64,000 nt of DNA from Adiantum capillus-veneris (GCA_014529385.2 CM043964.1:108662587-108726586), one strand, 5' to 3'; positions 45,515 to 57,088 are shown, counted from the stretch's first letter. A program made the numbers and translations. Notes: a model not told the origin generated them from the sequence alone.

Positions 45515-48500
45515 TCATCTTAGGCTTTCTCTCATCTTGAGCAGCGACTCGTATCTTGCATGTAAAGCCAGTAGTGCTGGGCTGAATATGTCGGTGCTGA
45601 TGGTGAAGAAGCCGGTGTAGAAAGCTTCTTCAAAGGCCTGGAGGTGATAGGATGGCAAAAACATGATCCTTTGATACAATACATGTATCACCTCCTTGGA
45701 AGGCTGACCAGACAGATCGTATGCACATCTGTAAGTATCTTGAAAGAAGAGGATATTGTCTGTCGCCTGGCCCGATTTGAATGTCTCGAAGACTTCCAAA
45801 AGGGTTTTGCAGATCTTTCTCATCATAATGCAAGAGAGGTCAGGTGAGCCAGTGAACAATTTGATGGTGCCCATTAGGGTTTTCACCATGTATTGAACAC
45901 TTATTCTCTCGCCTGCCTTCAAGCCTGGCAGCTTCAAATAGTTTAGCCAAGTGGGTTGGCTTCTTTGTAGTAGCTTCTGAGCCTTCCACGTCTGTATCCT
46001 TGGTAGAGGGCAGCAGCTTAGGTTATCTCTGATGACTTTGGGTGCCTCTACCAAATGGATTAGGTACTGCAGATATTTTGTTAGCCATGCCTTTCTCCAC
46101 CTGGGCTGGGAGTCAACTATCAATTTTACCCCTTCAGGCTTGGAGATATCTGCTGTGTACGGTGGCACTGTTGGCTCTTCTCTGATTCTTTTGTTGATCG
46201 TGGTGGCTTCGTACTTTAGAAAAGGATATGGGAGAGAGGACTGTAGCCATTCACATCGAAGATTGTTGGCGTCTATCTTTTGAAAGGTCATGGATTTTAA
46301 AACCCTCTGCTCCCATTCCAAGGCTTCTTTGGCAGTTTCTCTGATTTCCATTTCATTGCCTTTCGCAGCTTCTCTTCTTCTTCTTGTGTCAGATCTTGTG
46401 GCTCTTGAGAGGGTCCTACAAGGATTTCCTCTTGCATGGGTGTGTCCACAGGATCTGCCACATTTTCTAGATCTATTCCTTCCATGGCTGTTGGCCCTGT
46501 GCTTGTCTGCTCCTCTGTCTGCTGGCCTCTGAGTTCTTCTATCTGCTTTTGGAATGTCTGTTTCTCTGCTTCAGCTTGTTCTCCCATGTTCACGAGGAGG
46601 ACGTTCAAATCGGCATTTATTTTCTCCGCCTCCTCGAGCTTTCTCTTGATATTTTCTATCTCATCTTGCATTGCCTTCTGCTCTTCTTCCATGCGGGATT
46701 GCATGACCACTGACCCTTCTGCCATCATCAGCCTTTGCTTCTTCTCTAAAGTCAACTCCTTCTGGAGCTCTTTCATTTGTTCTTCATAAATCAGACTTTC
46801 TGAAGTGGTGTGAGTCAAGCTAGTAGCTCTGACTCTGGCAGGAGATGCCCGTAGCCGCTGGATGGTTTGGTCTTTCACTTTAAGCTGGTCCTTGAGCTCA
46901 ATGACCTCATCCTGGCTAGCCTCCTTCTCTATTTCTGCCTTCTCTTTGGCATTCCGCATGGCCTTCACTTCCTTGGACTCCTCAGCAAGTTGTAGGGTTA
47001 GGTTATCCATTTCCCTCTCTGCATTTGTCAGTGACTTGCTTAGTTTTCTATATTCTTCTTCGGCTCCTTGCAATCTTTGAGCTGCTGCCCGATTCTCTCT
47101 TGGTATCTTTGCAATGCCTTTGCCAGACTGGCTTCCAGCTCTGCTTCTCTCTCTATCTGCCTTTGGCTTTGTTTTTGTAAAGTGTTGACTTCAAGCTTGA
47201 CTTGCACTTCAGTGGCTTTGAGATTAGCCATTTCACTCTTTGTGGCCAATGATTGTGCCCTTAGCCTGGTTAGTTTGGTCATCACCACATCCCAATCATT
47301 GGTGGGTGGGTGCAGGTCCACTGTATTAGAGGCCATCTCCTTTAGCTCCACTAACCACAGGCTCTGCATTTGCTCTTTGGGCCCTGTGCTTGCCAAGTCA
47401 AATGCGACTGTGGAAGCCTCTTCTTTTGAATATCCGGCAGCTAGTAGGTCTAGAAATGTGGTATACCTTGCTTCATTTGGCTCTGGCTACTCACTTTTGG
47501 GCTTAGCTTCTTCTTTTTGCTCTTGTTCTTTGCTCTGTTCTTGCCTTGACTCCTCTTGATCTTCAGGTTTGTCTTGCTCCTCTTTCTGTTGAGTTTGTGG
47601 AGGGCTACGAGGAGGTGGTGAGGGAGGTGGGCTGGACTCAGGGCTAGACGGTGGAGTTGTCGGCTTTTTCTTGAAATCCTTGTCCGCCTTTGTCTTCCTC
47701 TCTCTCTCTCTTGGCCTTCCTGCTCCTCTAGCATTTGCCGTCGGACTTGCTTCACTTCTGCTTCTATAAATGGTACATGTGGGATATTTTCCACCATGGC
47801 ATCTAGAATCTCAAATATCTTAATATAGTCGTCAAATCTGTCTCTGTGCACCCTTCAGGATGATCCTGACGTTGCTTCTAGAGACGGATTCCATAGCTCA
47901 TTCAAATCTCCCTTTAGGGCTCTTTTGGCTCTAAAACTTTCCATTAGCCGCTCTAGCCGTGCCACTCTCTGTGACTTTGTCTCTTTGATCGGCACTTGGA
48001 TGCTCTCTTTCTTCCCTTTCTTCAGCTCTGACTGCTCTTCTTGCAGGGTCTCTAGCCGTCATTTCAACCTAGTGGCAACCCTTGGTGCTTTGGTTTGTTC
48101 CTCTTCCTTATCTTCCTTGAGCCTCATCCAGTCGTTCTGTGATGGAGGGTCAGGCCATCTTCCCTTGGCGTGCAAGGCCCCATAAATCACTTTAGTGATT
48201 AGCTCACCCGGCACGATGTATGTGGGGTTCTTGTTTCCCATCTTCACCAGATTATCATGTATATAAGCTGCATAGTTGATTACCTTCGGCTTGCTTTTTT
48301 GCATTGCCCAGGTGAATGTTGTGGCAATTTCTCTAGGCGGCATTCTATAGTTTTGTGGCCGCTTTGTACACATATGGAAATACTGGTTGTACAGCTGACT
48401 CATGATTGCCACTTTAGGGTTGGCAATGTCTTCAAAGGTGTAGTTGCCTTTCTTTTTTGTGTACACCTTTACTCTGTCTCTTCTTTTGGTTACACTATCC

Positions 48501-48946
48501 CCTTTGTTGGAGAGGTCTAGTGCCGCTGCCACTACTTTCTCTATGATTATAATCTCCGTGTCTGGCTTGCCCTGCAGATCCGTAACTCGGGCCACTCCAT
48601 CTTCCTTGATTTTCATCACAAATTCCCATACTCTTTTTATGTCGATTCTTGTCGGCACAGCTTCAAAATAATTGTGGAGATCAATCTTCTCCAGGTACTC
48701 TGCCATCTTGCTTCTGACAAACTCATTGAGCTCCAGCGGTAGCATGGGTAGCTCTATTACATTTCCTTCGATGTCTTTGAACACGCCTTGGTAGATCTTT
48801 AGATCATTTGACTCTAGCAGGTCCTCTTGGATCCATGTACTGGTTGGCTTTAGAGTTCCTTCTGGTATGACAAAGGGCTCTACTTCTTCCAAATAATCCT
48901 TTATAGTCATCCTCTTCTTCTTTGCCGGTGACTTTGTGGCTGCCAT
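45515..48946 (-). pseudogene. Giant 3' ORF of element A: about 1140-residue coiled-coil protein of unknown function
   Basis: It begins MAATKSPAKKKRMTIKDYL at 48946 and reads down to 45515 with two TGA stops (48059 and about 47855) and a few frameshifts (about 47650, about 47050, about 46330). N-terminal part (about 295 residues): globular, with WIQEDLLESNDLKIYQGVF and VTDLQGKPDTEIIIIEKVVA. Then a Pro/Ser/Glu-rich linker, and a long coiled coil at about 47250-46480 with heptads such as IENIKRKLEEAEKINADL. Then a helical C-terminal part (SLPYPFLKYEATTINKRI, ISVQYMVKTLMGTIKLF). It ends about 50 bp before the 3' LTR. No zinc finger, polymerase or protease motif is visible. The N-terminal layout resembles 'putative plant transposon protein' domains, but that is only an impression. 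Confidence 0.72.
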
Positions 48947-51566
48947 AGATCCTGTTGCACTCAGTAGTCCGAAGTAAGCGTTTTTTCCATATCAGCTGAG
49001 AAACTGAGTTTTAACTATCCAAATGACTTGAAAATTGAAAATAAAACTTAAAAGGAACTTGGGAAACTGTGTATGTGCTCACAGTACAATTTTGGCCAAA
49101 ATTTATCATCTAGACATCCTACGCGTAGGATGTCTTTTTCATCAGATTTTGGTGATACTTGACATGCTGGTGGTCCTTGGCCTGTACAACATGGCTATAT
49201 GATTGGAATTGGGTTTGGGCAGATTCAGGCTTTAGGTCACAAATTGGGTAGAAATTCCACAACATGTAGCAAATGATATCCAAATGGGTTGAAAATTGAT
49301 ATATGGGCTCCTTGCACCATGGTAATGGCTCCCATGATGTCATTCTTTGCATAGAAGGTCAAAAACATGCTAGAGACATCCTACGTGTAGGATATATGTC
49401 TATTTCATCAAAATAGCTTGAGATTTGTTATGTGGGTAGTCCATGGCATGTGGAACATGGCCATGCTCTTGGATTTTGATTTTGACAAATTTGGTGTTGG
49501 TAAGACCATGTGTAATGTTTTTGGGCTCAAAAAGTGTATCTTGGAGGTGTTTTGGGTAAAAAATGATTAGAATGGCTTCAAACTTGATGATATGGGCTCT
49601 TGAAGGTGATACAAAAAGATCTGGAATGGAAAAACATCCTCTGTAGGCCAAAAATGTGAAATAGACATCCTACGCGTAGGATGTCTACTTCATCAATTTT
49701 TGTAAGTGACCACACATATTTATTGGCAATGTGCTCATGAATGTATCGTACAAGTTTCATGTGATTTGGACAAGATTTGGTAGGTCTACGGCCCATTATT
49801 GCCTCTATGCCCTAACTTTGTGTTTTTTCATGCATATGAGGTCAATTTTGGTCCAAATGTGATGAAACTTGGTGTCTAGCATGTAAAGGCTATTCAGAAA
49901 ATGTGTGTGATGAGAGTTATTGGGTTCTGTGCCCAGAAATGGCCTTGAGATATCCTATGCGTAGGATATCTCCTGATGATTTTTTTATGGAAACTGCTAC
50001 TGGTGCCTGCCCTTAGTCCTCGTGAGTCCCTTTTAAGCTTAATTTCAACAAAAAAGTCAAATGGATAGAAAGTAACTCCTTGTGTGGATTTCAGAGTCTC
50101 CGAGTCGTTTTCTGACTTTCGAAGTGCTTTTCGGCGATGAAATTTCTTGATGTTGGTCTCCATAGCTTCCCGATCCCTTGGGGATCCTTGTCATATGGTT
50201 TTTGTCCACTTTGGCTTTACCGGAGCTCCATTTGGCAATTTGTCGCTCTAGAAGCACATGTGGTTGCGTTTACATGTCTTCGATGACTTGTGGTGGTCTA
50301 CCACCATAGGTCTTGGTTGTTGATGGTCTAGGAAAGCCGCTCATGAAGTTTGGTGGCAAACGGACATGCGGTTTGGCCGCTTGAGCTATTTGACGCTTTG
50401 TGTGTTTGATGCCGTTTTTGAAGTTTAGTGCCGCTTAGGGTCACCTTTTGGTCATGTGGGCTACATAGACTTGTAGAGAATATCGAGATGCTCCTACCCA
50501 TGAATTTTGGTAGCATTTGGGCGCTTCTCCGCTGATTTCCCATTTGGTGGCCTCTTGCGGGATTCTAGGAATTAGGGTTTTTCTCGATGGTTTTCTACTG
50601 CCTTTGGGAATCCAAGACTGGTCTCCTATGCTAGGGTAAGCTACTGATGAAGTCTCGTTGCTTTTGGGTTAGCCGTTAGGTGGTCACTTCTACTTGTAGG
50701 TCTCTACTGCCCGCTTTCTGTGTGAACCCTACGCTAGTTTTTGCGACAAAACGACAAACATGCGCGAAAAGCTCAAGGTGGTGAGCCTACCTCTCATGTC
50801 TGAAGCCCGTCGGGTAGTCGTGCGCATCGTAGAAGCTGTTGGAAGTTCCGTTCGCTCTAGGTGGCAGAAGCTCTCTCTCAAAGGTCAATAGTGGAAATGA
50901 GCTTAAAATGAAGTGAAAAATTCTTATAATGGGGGTCCCCGAACCACTTTTCACGAAATTTGACATGTGCTCCCAACTTCTTGCGAGATGCGGTTTAGGC
51001 TCAAAAATTTCTTGATTTGGACTTCATTTGCCCAGTTTCCGAGAAATTTGGCATTTCGGTCAAAATTTGGCCAAAACACGCTTTCCGCTCCAGTCTCATA
51101 ATTGCACCCCCACTGTACCATAGGTTTTCCTATAGTCACTGATCATCCCCATATTTTTTTTTTATTATGACCGTTTTTCACCTACTTTTTGTATTTTTGA
51201 AGTTTTTCTGCCGAAGATTAGCAAAATTAAAAGGAAAATAGCAAATCAAACCCAGAAAATCCCTAAAAATAATAATAAATAAAAAACATCATCGCAAAAT
51301 ATTATATAGACTCACATGCAATTTTTATGGCCGGATTTCTCCGTCTTACCAATATTTTGCCCGAAAAATGGATATTTTACTTATATACACACACCTAGGG
51401 GCTTGATTTGGCGTTTGGCCCCATATACCTGTAGATTCATGCTGTATAAGGGCATATGTCCTTGGGTTAGTCCAGAAAATTTCGCAATCAAACAACAACC
51501 TTTAAAAATAGTCGAAAAACATGCCCTTTTTTGCTCTTTCTGCCATTGGGTCCGCATTTGAGAATG
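48947..51566 (-). other. Element A internal noncoding region carrying four more palindromes
   Basis: Between the protease-like ORF and the giant ORF. The 24-bp palindrome recurs at 49112-49135 (perfect), 49374-49400 (diverged), 49663-49686 (perfect) and 49948-49971 (both arms changed symmetrically to AGATATCC/GGATATCT), spaced 262-289 bp. On the - strand, GTGTGTATATAAGTAAAA near 51390 is TATA-like and could start a transcript for the giant ORF. No convincing ORF is present. Confidence 0.75.
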
Positions 51567-51585
51567 CCTCCCCCCCTCCTAGCTG
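51567..51585 (-). other. Internal purine-rich tract (possible second PPT)
   Basis: On the - strand, AGGAGGGGGGGAGGC resembles the PPT next to the 3' LTR. It sits 6 kb upstream of that LTR, with no LTR start after it. Confidence 0.45.
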
Positions 51586-51746
51586 GAGTCCTCCTAGACG
51601 ACAAGGTATCGCCTCGGAGTATGTGTTGTGCATGGGTTGAAAAAATTGTGCTAATGCTTGGCCTTTTAATGTGGCCCTATATTGTGCATACTCGGTCAAT
51701 GCATGAAATATTAATGCTGTGCAATAGAAGGGTATAAGCAAGATTC

Positions 51747-53018
51747 TTATTGGCATTCGTCGTCGAGGTTTCCTGTTTTCTTTGCAAGTAAAAGCTGTAA
51801 CTCTACTACTCTTTGTTTGATTGTTTTGCTTGCAAAAGTCGCTTGCTTTGCCGCTACTGTCGATATGGCCGTAGTTGTCTTCTTGGAGAGAATTGGCTTG
51901 GCCGGAATGGCTGTAGACCTTATCTCTTTTGCTTTCCATTTGTAGCTTTGTTTTGCGACTTCCTTGTGTGCAATTTTTTTGTTGCTGATTGGCATCCACA
52001 TAAGTCGATTTGTTGGTTTCATATGCAGATGTCTGCCTTCCGATGTTGCTTGTACTGAAGGGAGTTCCTTTTGCTTTGGTTTTGGGATCCAGATACGAGT
52101 CGTATTTGAGTTGTTGCTGAGCATTTTCTTTGGGATCCATATCTGTTTTATTCCCTTGGGTTTTGGTTGAACTATCTGGTTCTGTTGAATTCTTCTGTGG
52201 TATTGTGGTTTGTCTGCCATGTCACTTCTATCCTTCCGCACCCAAACTTGTTTCTCTCGTGTTGCTAAGTCTGATCTTTGCACTGCGGTCAGTGACTTCT
52301 TATGCATGTATTGAACATGGTTGGCAGTTCCCTGTTTGTTAGCCTTGGGTATCATGTTGTTCTTTGGTGGCATCCTCCCTTTCGGCTCTTTATCCAGTGA
52401 TTGCATTGCAGGCAGTTGATTCCTCCGGGGTTGTTGAGCAAAGGATATCACCTGGTGTTCTTGTGCATGCTGAATTTTGACTGCATTCGCACCCCAATCT
52501 ATCTTCACATTGTACTCTTTTTGCCAAGGTTGTCCCAACAACATGGGGTGTTGTGTGCTTCCATCCTCAACCACATAAAACTTGTGTGGGTAAATATATT
52601 GATGTATTTGTACATACAATATAATCCATCCGAATGTTTTTAGCGAATGTGATGTACTACTTTCCAGCATTTGTGGAGTAGGATGAAGTTGACCCGTGGG
52701 TTTGAGCCGTTTATATAATCGGTTAGAGATCAAATTTTCTTGAGCTCCAGAATCAAGCAATGCGGTTGATTCAACTTGATTGCTACCCACTTTGAGTGCA
52801 ATTATCGGCTCCATTGTGTCTTCATCAAAATTCGTTAGTCGAATGGCATTGATTCGCAATGGTGATCCACATTGTTGTTGTTGTCGTAGAAGCCTTCTTT
52901 TGCTTCTTCTTGAGCTTCTTCTCGTATCCTCTGTTTTTCCTTCATTTGTTGTTTTTCTTGATGGATTTGTTGAAGCATATCCTGTGTTAGTGGTAAATGA
53001 TATTTCTTCAATCGACAC
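51747..53018 (-). CDS. Protease-like ORF downstream of integrase in element A
   Basis: A clean 423-residue frame overlaps the end of pol by 184 nt in the -1 register. After about 55 basic residues it has a retropepsin-like fold signature, ESTALLDSGAQENLISNRLY, and about 75 residues later HPMLLGQPWQKEYNVKIDW, matching the D-S/T-G-A and ILGxPW motifs. The remainder is Lys/Gln-rich with repeated IWIPK, IWIPKPKQK and LMWMP motifs and no known domain. Protease normally precedes RT in Ty3 elements, and this element already has a protease after gag (38621-39650). It may be a second, diverged copy with another role, or pol may belong to a different element. Confidence 0.75.
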   Translation of the reverse strand: MSIEEISFTTNTGYASTNPSRKTTNEGKTEDTRRSSRRSKRRLLRQQQQCGSPLRINAIRLTNFDEDTMEPIIALKVGSNQVESTALLDSGAQENLISNRLYKRLKPTGQLHPTPQMLESSTSHSLKTFGWIILYVQIHQYIYPHKFYVVEDGSTQHPMLLGQPWQKEYNVKIDWGANAVKIQHAQEHQVISFAQQPRRNQLPAMQSLDKEPKGRMPPKNNMIPKANKQGTANHVQYMHKKSLTAVQRSDLATREKQVWVRKDRSDMADKPQYHRRIQQNQIVQPKPKGIKQIWIPKKMLSNNSNTTRIWIPKPKQKELPSVQATSEGRHLHMKPTNRLMWMPISNKKIAHKEVAKQSYKWKAKEIRSTAIPAKPILSKKTTTAISTVAAKQATFASKTIKQRVVELQLLLAKKTGNLDDECQ

Positions 53019-55515
53019 CCACTAATCCAATTTGGCATTTCTTCATCTGCTAATGTAGCAAGTTTGACATCGCCGCTTTGTGATAGGTCACTAATCACAA
53101 AGGGTCCCATCCCTCGCTTTTTAAGTTTCTTGGCATGTTGCTTCAAGGTATTAAAAAGTACATAATCACCTGTTTTGAACTCTTTTGTGCGCACATGCTT
53201 GTCAAAAAACTCCTCTTGCCTTCTCTTTTTAGCATAGATCAAAGATACCGCTCTCAAGCGGAGTTCATTTAGCTTTTCAAGATCATCTATTCTTGAAGAG
53301 AGCTCATGCCCTGTCCATTCTATGCATTTCTCTACTCGTAGAGTTGGAATTAAAAATTCTATGGGTAATATAGCATTTAGGCCAAACACCATGTTATACG
53401 GTGTCGTTCCTATCGATGTTTTGTAAGCTACCCTGTATGCCCATAGTGTTGAGTGTAGCTGATGATCCCAATCTGTTCTTGACGCTGATACAATTTTAGT
53501 GAGAACCGTGCATAGTGTTTTATTAGTGGCCTCAGCTTGTCCATTTGCCTGTGGATGATATGGAGCAAATTTTCTATGTATGACCATGAATTCCTTGAGC
53601 AGGTATTCAATGACTTCATTAAGAAAATGTGTTCCTTGATCACTGACAATTTCTATTGGTAAACCGTATCTTACAAAGATATTTTCATACAAAAATTGTG
53701 CAGTGGTTCGTGCATCTTCTTTTTGTGTTGCCTTGGATTCCGCCAATTTCGTGAGATAGTCCGTAGCCACAATGATATATTGGGTATGGGTGCGATATGC
53801 AGGGGGTGAAATAGGCCCCACAAAATCAATGCCCCATTTTGCAAATGCCCTTGCTCCCATCATTGGCCGTAGTGGCATCTCATCTCTCTTTATCGGCACC
53901 TTGGTGCGCTGACATGCGTCACAACGCTTTACAAACTCTTCAGTATCCATATGCAATGTAGGCCACCATATTCCTGCGGTTAAGACAATTTTTACTGTCT
54001 TATCGCTTGAAAAATGGCCTCCACTTATGCCTCCATATACGTGCTCTAGAACCAGCATGTATTCACTTTCACTTTCATAGATTCTAAGTTGATTGTCCTT
54101 TCCTCGCTTATAGAGTTGGTTCCCAATTAACTGAAAGTCACGAGCCTCCAGCTCTATAGCCCTTTTTCGTGCTTTTGTTATGTTTTTAGAAAACGTCCTT
54201 GTGGTTAAGAAATCAATGATATATTGACTCCATGCAGGTGCAATGTTTACCTGAAACAATGTCGTATGATCCACTGGTCGTTTGGCACTACATATAGTAC
54301 AATTGGTAACATAAGCATGTGTGTCTGCGTACATAGTTGGCCAATAAACCCCTAACTGTTTCAGTCTCTGGTGTGTTTTCACTGTTGAACAATGAAATGC
54401 ACAATCCTGGACATGCGCTTCTTCTAGGTAACACTCAAATTCCTCCGGATTTATACATAGTCGTTGAATTTGGTCTGATCCTAGATGATACAGCCATCCT
54501 GCAATCAACAGGAAGTTTTTGTTTTGTTGAATTGTTTGTAGTTTGGATCTATCTTCTGTGTTATCAAACCTGCCTCCAAAGGAAAGAATGTTAACAATTT
54601 CTTGAGACCATTTGGGTATCATTTCAATATTGAAAAGATAAGCATCTGGTATGTCATCATGTACTCCTTCAGGAGCTTCCCCGTTGTGTAGCCTTGAAAG
54701 ATGATCAGCCCGTAGATGAGTTTTACCCTTTTTGACTACCACTGTGAAATCAAACTCTAGCAATATAATAAACCATCATACAATTCTCCCGGTATTGCAT
54801 GGCTTTTTCACCAGATACAAAAGAGCTTGATGATATGTAAAGAACACAAATTTGTTGCGAGCAAATAATGACGAAATTTCTTTACAACATAAATCATTCC
54901 TAACCCCTCTCTTTCAGTGGTTGTGTAGTTCTTTTCCGTACTATTTAACTGTCGGCTTGCATAACAAACTGGAAAATCCATTGTTCCATCTCCAGGTTGA
55001 GCCAGAATACTCCCAATTGCATATGCAGATGCATCAATGTGAACATGGAATATCTTTTCCCAATCTGGTGCTTTAAGTACAGGTGCTGATACAAGGTTTT
55101 CCTTCAGCTTTTGGAATGAAGTTTCACACTCCTCAGTCCAGTAGAAACTGACTAACAAACGATACAGAGGTTGTGCGATGACTGCATACATATATATGAA
55201 TCTTCAATAATATCCGCAGTGTCCCATGAAGGATTGTACTTGTTTCACATTAGTAGGCTTTGGCAGGTCTACTATGACCTTGATTTTGTCTAGGTCTTTG
55301 GTTATGCCATTTCTGGAGACAATGTGTCCTAAGATGCGGCCCTGCCTAACAATAAAAATGCACTTTTCCGGGTTAAGATAGATTCGATATGTTCTGCACT
55401 TTTCAAATACTTTTGGCAAATGGTCAATATGTTCCTCTCGTAGAAGAGAGTGTACACAAAGATCATCCATGTATATTTCTAAGAATATTCTCAGGTATTC
55501 TTTGAACGCATGTGT
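52835..55515 (-). pseudogene. Element A pol: reverse transcriptase (C-terminal part), RNase H, integrase
   Basis: RT starts abruptly at the LTR of B (55515) with HAFKEYLRIFLEIYMDDLCV, the YxDD box, then GRILGHIVSRNGI and VQSFMGHCGYY. RNase H (55191-54808) has HVHIDASAYAIGSIL, YASRQLNSTEKNYTTTEREG and VVKKFRHYLL. The 642-residue frame at 54763-52835 holds integrase. It has two H2C2-like modules: His117/His124-Cys155/Cys158 and His241/His250-Cys281/Cys284. The core has Asp313 (GIDFVGP), Asp377 (VSDQGTHF) and Glu412 (GQAEATNK), a D,D-35-E spacing. No chromodomain is present, which fits a Tat/Athila-like non-chromovirus. RT fingers and part of the palm are missing, and one stop and one frameshift separate the blocks. 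Confidence 0.9.
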
Positions 55516-55556
55516 TGTGAGCGGGATGGAAACACACACAACGCCTCTATAATGAC

Positions 55557-57088
55557 TGATGCATGGTTTTTAGGACCCCTTCTAAAGATGCAATAAAGGC
55601 ACAGTCAGTTGTTGGGGAGATGAGGATACTCTAGTCCAAGGGATCTCGAAAGAGAAGAAAAATCTACTTCACAAGCACCAAAGAGTAAAAAGTGCCATGG
55701 ACAGAAGATACGTGGGAACGAGCTCTTATGCATGCCTACAACCTATATCTTACAGAATAGCCCATTCTAGGTGTGAATTTCTAGTGAAATTTACACGAGG
55801 ATGTTCGTGTGGACTCACAGCACAGCATACTCCGTTTTCACTTTTTTACCGACAGTAAATATTTTTTACCACAGTAAATTTTTTTACCTACAGTAAATAT
55901 TTTTCACCTACATGGTAAATACAAATCACTTTTTACCTACAGTATTTTTTTTTACCCATGGTAAATATTTTTTACTGCACCATAAGTATTTGGTAGGTAA
56001 CAGTTCACTGTTACTAGAAGCAGTGATTGGGCATCAACAATGCAGTTACAGGAGGAGAAAAGGGGAAAATCTTATGGTAAAGGTGAGTCAACAGGGATAA
56101 AGACTTTTGAGTTGAAAAGAGACATGCTGATTTTTTCAAAGAACACATGTCAAAAGAAGCCATGGTTGAGGATTTTTTGAGAATTTGATATTCAGGAGGA
56201 CCCAGTTGCCACCTCCCCCCCGCAGGTCCCCCCCTGACATGTGCAGAACCTCCAGTTTCAATAGCCACCTTACCTGCTCTTAAATGCTGGTCAAGGCCTT
56301 ATCCCCATGTGTCACAATCAGAAAAATCAGCATTTACCCTCCCCTCTCACATCACTCTAGAGAATATCTTGATGGTGACATATCAGGTGACCTCAATCTT
56401 TTGACCACCCTAAGCAAAAAGTAACCCCAATCAGTGGATTTAAGCATGTTTATCCCTAATCCTAAACCCTCTCAGAAACCTATATAAGGAGGCCTTCTCT
56501 CACTCAAAACCAACACTTCACCCACTTCACCAAGCAACGAAGCTATGACGACATTGCTCACAACGAGGAGCTATGGATGGAGCTCTACTCTCTCTCCCTC
56601 TCTCTCTCTCTCCCTCTAGTATGCTACATTACTAGCCCTAAAACCTAAATAAGGAGTCTTCTCTCATGCTCCATGGCCACCATCCTCGCCATCATTGTCT
56701 AAGGTATTGATGTGTTGCTAGTAGGATCATACCTACTTGCTGGGTTGATTTTTTTTGACAAGGGATTATGCCATCCTTGGCTTGCTTCTCTATATCCTTG
56801 TTATGTATGATCAGATGCCGTTGTATTGTTAAGCTGATGTCTTGTGTATATATATGCTACATAAGGTCACTAAGCTTCGTTTCTATGTGTTTTGCCATAT
56901 GTTTTGATGCCATCATAATGCCAGAAGTCTCACTTGCCTATGTGCACTATGTGTGAGGTCCCTAAACCTCTTAATTTAGGGTGGTGCCCCCTTTGTTTTG
57001 TTCTTTGCTTGCTTGCATGAGGCGTGGTTTGTGGAGTGTGCACGAGTACAGAGGCCACCCGATTGCACTGCTCTTTTTCTCGCTATCA
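55557..57088. mobile_element. Solo LTR, 1532 bp, inserted in the reversed LTR of element B
   Basis: It begins TGATGCATGG and ends CGCTATCA, flanked by ATGAC on both sides (55552-55556 and 57089-57093). Removing it rejoins the B LTR in register with the + strand copy at 41001-41015. On the + strand there is ACCTATATAAGGAGG near 56478, a promoter-like TATA box, so it is probably a + strand LTR. Tandem TTTTTACC.ACAGTAAAT repeats occur at about 55840-55990. No internal coding region is present, so it is probably an LTR-LTR recombination product. Confidence 0.85.

Noticed and set aside
51502-52140. 212-residue - strand frame overlapping the protease-like ORF
   Set aside because: It is an alternative frame of the same sequence, and its end runs through the purine tract into noncoding sequence. 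At most it is a short readthrough extension.
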